NCBI RefSeq assembly: GCF_001426745.1
Contig: NZ_LMFI01000001.1
Span: 1,128,022-1,192,021, forward strand
From: Nocardioides sp. Root140
GTDB lineage: Bacteria > Actinomycetota > Actinomycetes > Propionibacteriales > Nocardioidaceae
Length of the DNA stretch: 64,000 bases
Direction of reading: 5' to 3'
Shown here piece after piece: positions 8,239 to 15,695 of the stretch (the stretch's first letter is position 1; the number at the start of each line of letters is the position of its first letter). The position numbers and the translations under genes are program-made. The notes under the pieces are model-generated. The model saw only the letters and a list, made by a program, of their open reading frames with translations, was not told the origin of the DNA and did not search any database.

Positions 8239-9114
8239 ATGGGCTCTTGGAAAAACGCGACAGGTCGCCGCGGCCTCCCACCCGATGCGCGTCGTCCGGC
8301 CACGTCGACCCATGCGGGCATCCTGAGGCCCGACCAGTTCGCGCGGTACGCCGACCTGTCGCGGCCCACGCCGGACCCACGACTGGACCCGTGGATCGAG
8401 CACTACTGGACCGTCGCGTGGAACCTGCCCGCCGGGACGACCTACCTCTCGGAGGTCGTGCCGCACCCGGCCGTCCACGTCACCGTCGAGTCCGGCACGA
8501 CGCCGCACCACGGGCTGGAGATGCCCGCCGCCCTGGTGCACGGGGTGGTCACCCGCAGGTTCTCGATACCGCTGTCCGGCGAGGGGCGCTCGTTCGGCAT
8601 CAAGTTCCGCCCCGGTGGGTTCGGCGCGTGGACGGGTGACGACGTCGGTGGGTGGACCGACCGGGTGGAGTCCCTGCGGGCCGTCTTCGGTGCTGCCGCC
8701 GACGACCTGCTGCGCGACGTGCTGGGCGAGAGCTCCGACGCGGTGCGGGCCAAGGTCATGGACGCCTTCCTGCTCGAGCGACTGCCCGGCCCCGATCCGG
8801 CGTACGACCGGGTGATCGCCATCGTGGCCGGTCTGGTCGCCGACTCGTCGCTGGTCACCGTCGAGCAGGTGGCCGAGCGCTTCCACGTCTCGGTGCGCAC
8901 CCTGCAGCGGCTGTTCCGGCGCTACGTCGGTGTCGGGCCCAAGTGGGTGCTGCGCCGCTACCGCCTGCACGACGCGGTCACCTTGATCGATGCGGGGGAG
9001 TACGCCGACCTGGCCGACCTGTCCGCCCGCCTCGGATGGTTCGACCAGGCCCACTTCACCCGCGAGTTCACCGACCTCGTCGGTGTCCCGCCGGGGGAGT
9101 ACGCCGGCCGCTGA
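8239..9114 (+). CDS. AraC-family transcriptional regulator
   Basis: A 291-residue regulator. Residues 30-170 form a beta-rich ligand-binding domain of the DUF6597 type (YADLSRPTPDPRLDPWIEHYWTVAW, HPAVHVTVESG). The C-terminal 100 residues are the two-helix-turn-helix AraC DNA-binding domain, with VEQVAERFHVSVRTLQRLFRRYVGVGPKWVLRRYRL and LSARLGWFDQAHFTREFTDLVGVPPGEYA. It is transcribed away from the VOC gene and may control it. The stop codon is the first triplet of a tandem repeat. Confidence 0.92.
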   Translation: MGSWKNATGRRGLPPDARRPATSTHAGILRPDQFARYADLSRPTPDPRLDPWIEHYWTVAWNLPAGTTYLSEVVPHPAVHVTVESGTTPHHGLEMPAALVHGVVTRRFSIPLSGEGRSFGIKFRPGGFGAWTGDDVGGWTDRVESLRAVFGAAADDLLRDVLGESSDAVRAKVMDAFLLERLPGPDPAYDRVIAIVAGLVADSSLVTVEQVAERFHVSVRTLQRLFRRYVGVGPKWVLRRYRLHDAVTLIDAGEYADLADLSARLGWFDQAHFTREFTDLVGVPPGEYAGR

Positions 9115-9180
9115 ACGCTCGGCCCATTGAACGCTCGGCCGATTGAACGCTCGGCCCATTGAACGCTCGGCCCATTGAAC
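9112..9180. repeat. 16-bp tandem repeat, 4.3 copies
   Basis: TGAACGCTCGGCCCAT is repeated at 9112, 9128, 9144 and 9160, followed by a partial TGAAC. The second copy has one change (CCGAT). The first TGA is the stop codon of the AraC gene. The units show no strong inverted symmetry and, being 16 bp, put TGA in all three frames. Too short and regular for CRISPR; probably a slippage-grown repeat. Confidence 0.9.
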
Positions 9181-9223
9181 AAACTGGTTGCGTGACGCCA
9201 GCGTGACCGATTGTGTGGCGGGC

Positions 9224-10219
9224 ATGGAGATCATCGAGATCGACGTCCGCAACGTCGCCGCCCGGCGGGAGTTCTTCGCCGTCGAGCAGGAGGTGGTCCA
9301 CCATGACCTGCCCGACGGCTGGGAGCGCACTTACGAGTCGTTCGAGAAGTCCGTGATTCAGGCCGACAACCCCTACCGGCGCGCCGTCCGGCTGGCAGCC
9401 GTGACGGACGGTGCCTGGGTCGGCACCGCGGAGGTCGGCCTGCCGCTCAAGGACAACACGCACCTCGCCGATGTCGAGCTCGCGGTGCGACCGCACGCTC
9501 GGCGGGCGGGCGTGGGCCGCGCGCTCTTCGCCCGCGTCGAGGAGATCTGCGCCGAGCACGGGCGCACGACCTCGTGCGTGGAGATGCACGTTCCTCGGGG
9601 CGTTGCCTTCGAGGACAGCCCGGGTGTGCGGTTCGGCCGCACCTTCGGGTTCGAGAGCGTCCACCAGGAGGACCACCTCGTCCTCGACCTGCCGGCCGAC
9701 GTCTCCCACCTGGAGGCGGCCGCTGCGGGCGCCGGGTCGGCGTACGAGATCGTGCTCTGGGGTGAGCGGTGCCCCGACGAGCACGTCGCCCAGTTCTGCG
9801 CGATGCGTACCCAGATGGCCAACGACGTGCCGACCGGCGAGATGGACATCGAGGCCGTCGTCTTCGACGAGGAGCGGTTGCGCACCGGCGAGTCACGCCT
9901 TGCGCAGGGCTGGATCCCGATCGTGGCCGCAGCCCGGCGCCGCGACGACGGCGTGATGGGTGGCTACTCCATGCTGGTGCTGCCGCGCGGCGGTGACCTC
10001 GTGCTCCAGGACGACACCCTGGTCATGCCGGAGCACCGGGGCCACCGCCTCGGCACCGCGTTGAAGCTGGCCACCCTCGAGGTCGTTCGCCGGGAGCACC
10101 CCGAGCGCCGGGCGATCCACACGTGGACCGAGCCCGACAACCACGCGATGCAGCGCACGAACGCCGACTTCGGGTTCACGCCTCGGGCGCGGCTCCACGA
10201 GCTGCAGCGTCAGTCCTGA
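9224..10219 (+). CDS. GNAT N-acetyltransferase with two GNAT domains
   Basis: A 331-residue protein with two acetyltransferase folds. The first has VELAVRPHARRAGVGRALFARVEE, the acetyl-CoA-binding motif A (R-x-x-G-x-G/A). The second has LVMPEHRGHRLGTALKLATLEVV and then NHAMQRTNADFGFTPRARLHELQR. Double-GNAT proteins are common in actinobacteria; many relatives are related to mycothiol acetyltransferase or to antibiotic-modifying enzymes, but the substrate cannot be assigned. ATG 9224 was chosen because the preceding in-frame residues do not look like protein. Confidence 0.88.
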   Translation: MEIIEIDVRNVAARREFFAVEQEVVHHDLPDGWERTYESFEKSVIQADNPYRRAVRLAAVTDGAWVGTAEVGLPLKDNTHLADVELAVRPHARRAGVGRALFARVEEICAEHGRTTSCVEMHVPRGVAFEDSPGVRFGRTFGFESVHQEDHLVLDLPADVSHLEAAAAGAGSAYEIVLWGERCPDEHVAQFCAMRTQMANDVPTGEMDIEAVVFDEERLRTGESRLAQGWIPIVAAARRRDDGVMGGYSMLVLPRGGDLVLQDDTLVMPEHRGHRLGTALKLATLEVVRREHPERRAIHTWTEPDNHAMQRTNADFGFTPRARLHELQRQS

Positions 10220-10229
10220 CGAGCCGTCG

Positions 10230-10751
10230 TCAGTGCTGGTAGGTGCCGTGGACGATCGCCCGACCCAGCGTCTTGAAGGCCAGGTTGAACGAGACGACGG
10301 CGGGTGAGGCGTCGGCGTCGACGCCCAGGGACTCCTCGCCGACCGCGTGCACCACGAAGTAGTAGCGGTGTACCTGGTCGCCCTCGGGCGGCGCGGCACC
10401 CATGAACCCGGCGTCGCCCGCGTCGTTGCGCACGTGGAAGGCGTTGCCCGGCAGGTCACCGGACGCGGCGCCGGCGTCGAGGGCCGTGACGTCGGCCGGC
10501 ACGTCGACCAGCACCCAGTGCCAGAAGCCGCTCGGCGTCGGTGCGTCCGGGTCGAAGCAGGTCACCACGAAGGACTTCGTGCCCTCCGGGGCACCGCTCC
10601 AGGCCAACTGTGGCGAGGTGTTGCCGTGGGCAGCGACCTGGTCGTCCTTCAGCGGCTGGCCGTCGGTGACGTCGGCACTGGTGAGCGCGAAGGACGCGGT
10701 CTGCGGCAGCAGGTCGTAGGGGTTCGGGGTCACGGGGCGTTCGATGCTCAT
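10230..10751 (-). CDS. YbhB/YbcL-family phosphatidylethanolamine-binding-like protein
   Basis: A 173-residue PEBP-fold protein. It shows [42 protein letters not shown], the DPDAP anion-binding motif and the HW strand of the family, and later [11 protein letters not shown]. Bacterial members are called Raf-kinase-inhibitor-like proteins; their role is not known. It converges on the GNAT gene with 10 bp between them. Confidence 0.92.
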   Translation of the reverse strand: MSIERPVTPNPYDLLPQTASFALTSADVTDGQPLKDDQVAAHGNTSPQLAWSGAPEGTKSFVVTCFDPDAPTPSGFWHWVLVDVPADVTALDAGAASGDLPGNAFHVRNDAGDAGFMGAAPPEGDQVHRYYFVVHAVGEESLGVDADASPAVVSFNLAFKTLGRAIVHGTYQH

Positions 10752-10841
10752 GCCCCGAACTTAGTACGACAGCCCAGTCCGCCACGTGGAAGGCGACCCG
10801 CCGGGTCAGCGCGATGTCCGGGAATCCATAAGAATGGCCCG

Positions 10842-11912
10842 GTGAACTCCCCACGGACACTCATCGACTCCACCCTCGCCGCGATCCGCCCGCCGTCGGC
10901 CGAGGCCGCGCAGCAGGCCCGCGACCGCCAGGCCCAGCTCACCAAGCCGGCCGGTGCACTCGGCGTGCTCGAGGAGGTCTCGATCCAGCTGGCGGGGATC
11001 GCAGGCACCTGCCCACCGCCCGCCCCGGCCGCACCCGCGGTGGCCGTCTTCGCCGGTGACCACGGAGTCCTGGCCCAGGGTGTCTCGCCGTGGCCGCAGG
11101 AGGTCACGGTCGGGATGGTCGAGAACTTCCGCGCCGGCGGAGCCGCGGTCAACGTCCTGGCCCGCGCCTGCGGTGCCGTCGTACGCGTCGTCGACGTCGG
11201 TGTCGCCTCCGAGATCGCCGGCGACGAGGTCGTGCTGGCCCGCAACGTACGCCGCGGCACCGGGGACCTCAGCGTCGGCCCGGCGATGACCCGCGACGAG
11301 GCTGAGCAGGCCATCTCGGTGGGCATCGAGGTCGCCAACCTGCTGGCCGACGCCGGGCACGACGTGCTGCTCACCGGTGACATGGGCATCGGGAACACGA
11401 CGCCGTCGGCCTGCCTGCTCGCCGCCCTGACCGGCACCCCGGCCGAGGTGGTCACCGGTCGCGGCACCGGCATCGATGACGAGACGCTGGCCCTCAAGAC
11501 CCGTGTCGTCGCCGACGCGGTCGCCCGGTTGTCCGCCGACGCGGACCCGGTCGACGTGCTGGCGGAGGTCGGCGGCCTCGAGCACGCCGGTCTGGTCGGC
11601 TTCATCCTGGGCGCCGCCGCCCGCCGGCTCCCGGTGATCCTCGACGGCGTCATCGCCGGCTCCGCAGCCCTGGTCGCCCAGGCGCTCTCGGCCGACTCCA
11701 TCGGCTACTGCCTGGCCGGCCACCGCAGCGTCGAGCCCGGTCACCGCACCGCGCTCGAGAAGCTCGGCCTGCGCCCTCTGGTCGACCTCGACCTGCGCCT
11801 CGGCGAGGGAAGCGGTGCCGCACTGGCGTTCCCGCTGGTGCGCTCGGCCGCGTTGATCCTCGACGAGATGGCCACCTTCGACTCCGCCGGTGTGGCGAAC
11901 AAGGACGCATGA
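10842..11912 (+). CDS. cobT: Nicotinate-nucleotide--dimethylbenzimidazole phosphoribosyltransferase
   Basis: A 356-residue enzyme of the cobalamin lower-ligand pathway. It transfers phosphoribosyl from nicotinate mononucleotide to dimethylbenzimidazole, giving alpha-ribazole phosphate. Visible signatures are LTKPAGALGVLEEVSIQLA, VFAGDHGV, LLTGDMGIGNTTPSA and the C-terminal DLRLGEGSGAALAFPL, whose Glu322 corresponds to the catalytic Glu. GTG 10842 gives the usual family length. It overlaps the next gene (ATGATGA), also of tetrapyrrole metabolism. No cobalamin riboswitch is visible in the 90-bp gap upstream. Confidence 0.95.
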   Translation: MNSPRTLIDSTLAAIRPPSAEAAQQARDRQAQLTKPAGALGVLEEVSIQLAGIAGTCPPPAPAAPAVAVFAGDHGVLAQGVSPWPQEVTVGMVENFRAGGAAVNVLARACGAVVRVVDVGVASEIAGDEVVLARNVRRGTGDLSVGPAMTRDEAEQAISVGIEVANLLADAGHDVLLTGDMGIGNTTPSACLLAALTGTPAEVVTGRGTGIDDETLALKTRVVADAVARLSADADPVDVLAEVGGLEHAGLVGFILGAAARRLPVILDGVIAGSAALVAQALSADSIGYCLAGHRSVEPGHRTALEKLGLRPLVDLDLRLGEGSGAALAFPLVRSAALILDEMATFDSAGVANKDA

Positions 11913-13129
11913 TGAGCGACTTCGTCCCCTACCCCTCGGGTCTGCGGCTGGCCGGCCGCAAGGTGGTCGTGGTCGGCGGCGGGCACGTGGCCCAGCGGCG
12001 GGTTCCCGCGCTGATCGCCGCGGGTGCCGACGTGCACCTCGTCTCGCCCGAGGTCACCCCGGCCATCGAGGGCCTCGGTGCCGAGATCACCATCGAGCTG
12101 CGCGGCTTCGTGGAGTCCGACCTGGACGAGGCGTGGTACGCCATCGCGGCGACCGACGACGCCGAGACCAACGCGGCCGTGGCTGCCGCCGCCGAGGAAC
12201 GCCGCATCTTCTGCGTGCGCAGCGACGACGCCCGTGAGGCGACCGCGTGGACGCCGGCCACCGGTCACCACGGCACCGTGACCGTCGCCGTGCTCGGCAA
12301 CCGCGAGCCGCGCCAGTCGGCGCAGGTGCGCGACGAGATCATGCACGCCCTGCGGGAGGGGCTGATCACCGCCAACCACGACCGCACTCCCGGGGTCGTG
12401 CTGGTCGGCGGCGGGCCCGGCGACCCCGAGCTGGTCACCCTGGCCGCACGCAACGCGCTGGCCTCGGCCGACGTCGTCGTGGCCGACCGGCTCGCCCCGC
12501 GCGAGCTGCTCGACGAGCTGTCGCCCGACACCGAGCTGATCGACGTGGCCAAGCTGCCACGTGGTCGCTCGGCCAGCCAGGAGTTCATCAACAAGGTCAT
12601 CGTCGAGCGCGCCCTCGAGGGCAAGCGCGTCGTCCGCTTCAAGGGCGGCGACAACTTCGTGTTCGGCCGTGGCTTCGAGGAGGTCATCGCCTGCAACGCC
12701 GCCGGTGTCCCGGTCACGGTCGTCCCGGGACTGTCCTCGTCGATCGCCGTGCCGGCGCGGGCCGGCATCCCGGTCACCCACCGGGGCGTCACCCACGAGT
12801 TCACCGTGATCTCGGGCCACCTGCCGCCCGGCCACCCCGAGTCGCTGGTCAACTGGGACGCGGTCGCGCAGATGCAGGGCACGGTCGTGCTCCTGATGGC
12901 CGTGCAGAACGCACCGCACATCGCCACGGCGCTGGTCGAGGGCGGCCGTGCGAGCGACACGCCCGTGGCCGTGGTCATGGAAGGCACGATGCCGGAGGAG
13001 CGCACCGTGCTCTCGACGCTCGGCACCCTGGCCGCCGACATCGAGGCGCAGTCGGTGAAGCCGCCGGCGATCATCGTGATCGGCGAGGTCGTGGCGGTGG
13101 CCCGGCCGGAGCACTACGGGCGTGGCTGA
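11909..13129 (+). CDS. cobA: Siroheme synthase-like fusion: precorrin-2 dehydrogenase plus uroporphyrinogen-III methyltransferase
   Basis: A 406-residue two-domain protein. Residues 10-155 form an NAD-binding fold with KVVVVGGGHVAQRRVPAL, as in the precorrin-2 dehydrogenase half of CysG. From about residue 160 the SUMT half starts, with VVLVGGGPGDPELVTLAARNAL, then FKGGDNFVFGRGFEE and VVPGLSSSIAVPARAGIPVTHRG. The SUMT half methylates uroporphyrinogen III at C2 and C7 to precorrin-2, the branch point of siroheme and cobalamin. ATGs at 11909 and 11912 are both possible starts. The gene is sandwiched between cobT and an RNA methylase with overlaps on both sides. Confidence 0.94.
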   Translation: MMSDFVPYPSGLRLAGRKVVVVGGGHVAQRRVPALIAAGADVHLVSPEVTPAIEGLGAEITIELRGFVESDLDEAWYAIAATDDAETNAAVAAAAEERRIFCVRSDDAREATAWTPATGHHGTVTVAVLGNREPRQSAQVRDEIMHALREGLITANHDRTPGVVLVGGGPGDPELVTLAARNALASADVVVADRLAPRELLDELSPDTELIDVAKLPRGRSASQEFINKVIVERALEGKRVVRFKGGDNFVFGRGFEEVIACNAAGVPVTVVPGLSSSIAVPARAGIPVTHRGVTHEFTVISGHLPPGHPESLVNWDAVAQMQGTVVLLMAVQNAPHIATALVEGGRASDTPVAVVMEGTMPEERTVLSTLGTLAADIEAQSVKPPAIIVIGEVVAVARPEHYGRG

Positions 13130-13925
13130 GCTCCACCACGTCGACGACCCGGCCGACCCGCGGCTGGCGGACTACCGCGACCTGCGCGACGTCCAGCTGC
13201 GCAGGCACCTCGAGACCGAGAACGGCCTGTTCCTCGCCGAGGGGGAGAAGGTCGTCCGTCGTGCGGTGGAGGCCGGCTTCGCGCCGAGATCGTTCCTCAT
13301 GGCGCCCAAGTGGCTCGACGGCCTGGCCGACATCCTCGAGACGACCGACGCGCCCTGCTTCGTGATGGAGGAGCGGGTCGCCGAGCAGGTCACCGGCTTC
13401 CACGTGCACCGTGGTGCCCTGGCCTCGCTGCGTCGTACGCCGTTGCCGACGCTCGACGCCGTGCTGGAAGGTGCCCGCTCGGTGCTCGTGCTCGAGGACA
13501 TCGTCGACCACACCAATGTCGGAGCGATCTTCCGCAGTGGTGCGGCGCTCGGCTTCGACGCGGTCCTGCTCGCTCCTCGCTGCGCGGACCCGCTCTACCG
13601 CCGATCGATCAAGGTCGGCATGGGGGCGGTCTTCACCACTCCGTGGACCCGCCTCGACGACTGGTACGACGCGTTGCCGGCCCTGTCGGCCCGCGGGTTC
13701 ACCACTGTCGCGCTGACCCTGGCCGACGACGCCGCCGCGATCGAGGACGCCGTCGCCGGGGTCGAGAAGGTGGCCCTGGTGCTCGGCGGAGAGGGGCACG
13801 GACTCTCGGCTCGCTGGGAGAAGTCGGCGGACCGTCGCGCGATCATCCCGATGCGTGAGGGCATCGACTCGCTCAACGTCGCCGCGGCCACCGCCGTCGC
13901 CTGCTACGTCACCGCCCGCCGCTGA
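13122..13925 (+). CDS. TrmH/SpoU-family RNA 2'-O-methyltransferase
   Basis: A 267-residue SPOUT methyltransferase. An N-terminal substrate-binding part (DVQLRRHLETENGLFLAEGEKVVRRAVEAG) is followed by the knotted SAM-binding domain: LVLEDIVDHTNVGAIFRSGAALGFDAVLL (motif 1, Asn and Arg), VALVLGGEGHGLS (motif 2) and IPMREGIDSLNVAAATAVACY (motif 3). It should methylate a ribose in rRNA or tRNA. GTG 13122 lies within the end of the siroheme synthase gene, so it is the last gene of a three-gene operon. Confidence 0.93.
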   Translation: MAELHHVDDPADPRLADYRDLRDVQLRRHLETENGLFLAEGEKVVRRAVEAGFAPRSFLMAPKWLDGLADILETTDAPCFVMEERVAEQVTGFHVHRGALASLRRTPLPTLDAVLEGARSVLVLEDIVDHTNVGAIFRSGAALGFDAVLLAPRCADPLYRRSIKVGMGAVFTTPWTRLDDWYDALPALSARGFTTVALTLADDAAAIEDAVAGVEKVALVLGGEGHGLSARWEKSADRRAIIPMREGIDSLNVAAATAVACYVTARR

Positions 13926-13934
13926 GGCTCCCGG

Positions 13935-14089
13935 GACGTCCTGCACTGCGGTCGCTGCGACAACCCCGACGCAGGACGTTGTGCCGGACGTCCTGCACTG
14001 CGGTCGCTGCGACAACCCCGACGCAGGACGTTGTGCCGGACGTCCTGCACTGCGGTCGCTGCGACAACCCTGACGCAGGACGTTGTGCG
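13935..14089. repeat. 52-bp tandem repeat, three copies, each with nested hairpins
   Basis: Near-identical units start at 13935, 13987 and 14039; the third has one substitution and diverges after about 50 nt. Each unit carries 9-bp complementary arms, ACGTCCTGC and GCAGGACGT, around about 26 nt that include GCGGTCGCTGC, a further near-palindrome. The last copy runs into GTTGTGCGTCACAAC, a perfect 6-bp hairpin with a CGT loop. The block fills the gap between the RNA methylase and a GNAT gene. There are no variable spacers, so it is not a CRISPR. The rest of the gap to 14220 holds no recognisable element. Confidence 0.9.
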
Positions 14090-14220
14090 TCACAACCGGT
14101 GGAGCAGCAGGGCGTCGGTCGGGACGTTGAGCAGCTGGGGCAGCTCGTCGAGTCCGGTCCGGCACAGCGCGGCAAAGGGTTGCCGATCATCGGACTTTGT
14201 CCTCGTGTCACGATGAGTCG

Positions 14221-14916
14221 ATGACTCACTCTCTGGCGGCGTCGACCCTGCAGCAGATCAGGGACGGCTGGGCGGGGGAGTTCGACGTGCCGGTCGAGGT
14301 GTTCGCGGAGCCGGGCAGCCACACGTTCGGCCGCGACGACGCGGGTTCGCTCGTGGTCGTGACCCTCGAGGGAGCGCAGGTCGCGGTCGGTACGCCGGAG
14401 GCGATCGAACGGCTCGAGACCCTGGCTCCCGAACATCGCGCCGACGTCGAGGCGGTCCTCACCGTCCTCCACGGACTGCAGCCCGAGCCGCTCGGCTCCG
14501 CGAGCCTGTCGTACGTCGAGCGGGTGCTGGTGCCCACGGGCATCGAGGTGGCGGTCGGGCCCGTGCAGAACGTCGACATGCTGCGCGACCACTGCACGCA
14601 GGAGGAGTGGGACGAGAGCGGGCTGATCGACATGCCGGCGAGGGTCGCCGCCCGACGACCCGACGGCAAGGTCGCGGCCGTGGCCGGTTACGAACGCTGG
14701 GGCCAGCACCTGGCCCAGCTCGGCGTCCTCACCGATCCGCAGTGGCGCGGCATGGGCTACGCGGCGGCGGCAGCTGCGCGCGCCGCCCAGGTCTCGCAGA
14801 ACGAGGCGCTGGTCCCGCAGTGGCGCTGCCGGGTCGGCAACACGGCGTCGGAGGACGTGGCCCAACGACTCGGTTTCCAGCGGATCGGCCACCAGCTCGC
14901 GATCCTGCTGGGTTGA
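14221..14916 (+). CDS. GNAT-family N-acetyltransferase
   Basis: A 231-residue protein whose C-terminal half has the GNAT acetyl-CoA motif, LGVLTDPQWRGMGYAAAAAARAAQ, followed by CRVGNTASEDVAQRLGFQRIGHQLAI. The N-terminal 100 residues (VEVFAEPGSHTFGRDDAGSLVVV) are found in an actinobacterial group of GNAT proteins without known substrate. Start ATG 14221 (MTHSLAAS) was chosen; an upstream in-frame start would add only eight residues. Confidence 0.85.
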   Translation: MTHSLAASTLQQIRDGWAGEFDVPVEVFAEPGSHTFGRDDAGSLVVVTLEGAQVAVGTPEAIERLETLAPEHRADVEAVLTVLHGLQPEPLGSASLSYVERVLVPTGIEVAVGPVQNVDMLRDHCTQEEWDESGLIDMPARVAARRPDGKVAAVAGYERWGQHLAQLGVLTDPQWRGMGYAAAAAARAAQVSQNEALVPQWRCRVGNTASEDVAQRLGFQRIGHQLAILLG

Positions 14917-14923
14917 CCGCGGT

Positions 14924-14957
14924 GGTTTCGAGGCGGCGCTGGCGCGCCTCCTCAACC
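14924..14957. terminator. REP-like hairpin between converging genes
   Basis: GGTT-GAGGCG and CGCCTC-AACC arms flank GCGCTGGCG, giving a stem-loop that overlaps the deformylase stop codon. It may end both the GNAT and def transcripts. Its GGTTTCGAGG...CCTCAACC form looks like a dispersed actinobacterial repeat; that is an impression which needs genome-wide counting. Confidence 0.55.
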
Positions 14958-15590
14958 AGCGGGCGACTCCTGGGCATCTGACTCCGGCTTGGCGCCGACC
15001 GGCCAGTCGGCCGGGTAGTCCTCGACCAGCTTGTCGTGCTGCTTCTTGAGCTTCTTGCGGTTCCGGTCGCTGATCCGGTCACCGAAGACCGTGCCGACCG
15101 TGTGGTCGGTCTCGTGCTGGAGGCAGCGGGCCAGCAGGCCGTCACCCTCGAAGGAGACCGGCTCGCCGTCGAGCCCGGTGCCCGTCACGAACGCGAAGTC
15201 GGGGCGGGCGCACTCGACGAACGCCCCCGGGAACGACAGACAGCCCTCCTCGGCGACGTCGAGGGTGCGGTCCTTGCCCTCGGGGAGGGTCACCTCGGGA
15301 TTGCAGACCACGCCCACCGTGCGGCGTCCGCTCTCGTCGGGACAGTCGAAGACGAAGACGGCCAGGTCGACCCCGATCTGGCAGGCGGCCAGGCCCACGC
15401 CGTCGGCGGCGTACATCGTGGCAACCATGTCGGCGACCAGGCTGCGGAGGTCGTCGTCGTACGACGTCACCCGCTGTTGCGGCGCGTGCATGACCGGGGT
15501 TCCCCACCGGGTCATGGGTCGCGCGGACCCGCCTTCCGGGAGCGACCCGTGGGGCGCGTGGACGGCTGGTTCGGCGGCGTTCGAGCTCAT
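14952..15590 (-). CDS. def: Peptide deformylase
   Basis: A 212-residue metalloenzyme that removes the formyl group from new proteins. All three family motifs are present: GVGLAACQIG, EEGCLSFPG and HETDH, which supply the metal-binding Cys and two His and the catalytic Glu. The N-terminal 25 residues and the charged C-terminal tail (DRNRKKLKKQHDKLVED...) are as in the actinobacterial group. ATG 15590 (MSSNAAEP) is the only good start. It diverges from the acyl-CoA dehydrogenase gene. Confidence 0.96.
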   Translation of the reverse strand: MSSNAAEPAVHAPHGSLPEGGSARPMTRWGTPVMHAPQQRVTSYDDDLRSLVADMVATMYAADGVGLAACQIGVDLAVFVFDCPDESGRRTVGVVCNPEVTLPEGKDRTLDVAEEGCLSFPGAFVECARPDFAFVTGTGLDGEPVSFEGDGLLARCLQHETDHTVGTVFGDRISDRNRKKLKKQHDKLVEDYPADWPVGAKPESDAQESPAG

Positions 15591-15670
15591 GGGGACATCG
15601 TAGAGAGCGAGCCCGAGGCGCAGATTCCCGCCTCGTGACGTGGGACATACCGCGAAATTGTGGCGCGGTG

Positions 15671-15687
15671 TGTAACTCCGAGTTACA
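15671..15687. promoter_or_regulatory. Palindromic operator upstream of acyl-CoA dehydrogenase
   Basis: TGTAACTCCGAGTTACA is a perfect inverted repeat with 8-bp arms and a single centre base, ending 8 bp before the ATG at 15696. Its size and symmetry fit a TetR-type repressor such as those that control fatty-acid breakdown in actinobacteria. No regulator gene for it is in the window. Confidence 0.65.
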
Positions 15688-15695
15688 TTTTCTAC

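Noticed and set aside
10752..10841. Cobalamin riboswitch before cobT
   Set aside because: The gap is only 90 bp and has no B12-box-like sequence.
11741..13114. A 457-codon minus-strand frame opposite the siroheme synthase gene
   Set aside because: Composition is typical of an antisense shadow and the plus-strand gene has SUMT motifs and operon overlaps.
13935..14089. Possible CRISPR array
   Set aside because: The 52-bp units abut each other without variable spacers and there are no cas genes.
13071..14165. A long open frame on the minus strand through the rRNA methylase gene and the 52-bp repeats
   Set aside because: It is the complement of a well-supported SpoU methylase gene; the protein is Arg/Gly-rich with no family pattern, as expected for a shadow frame in high-G+C DNA.
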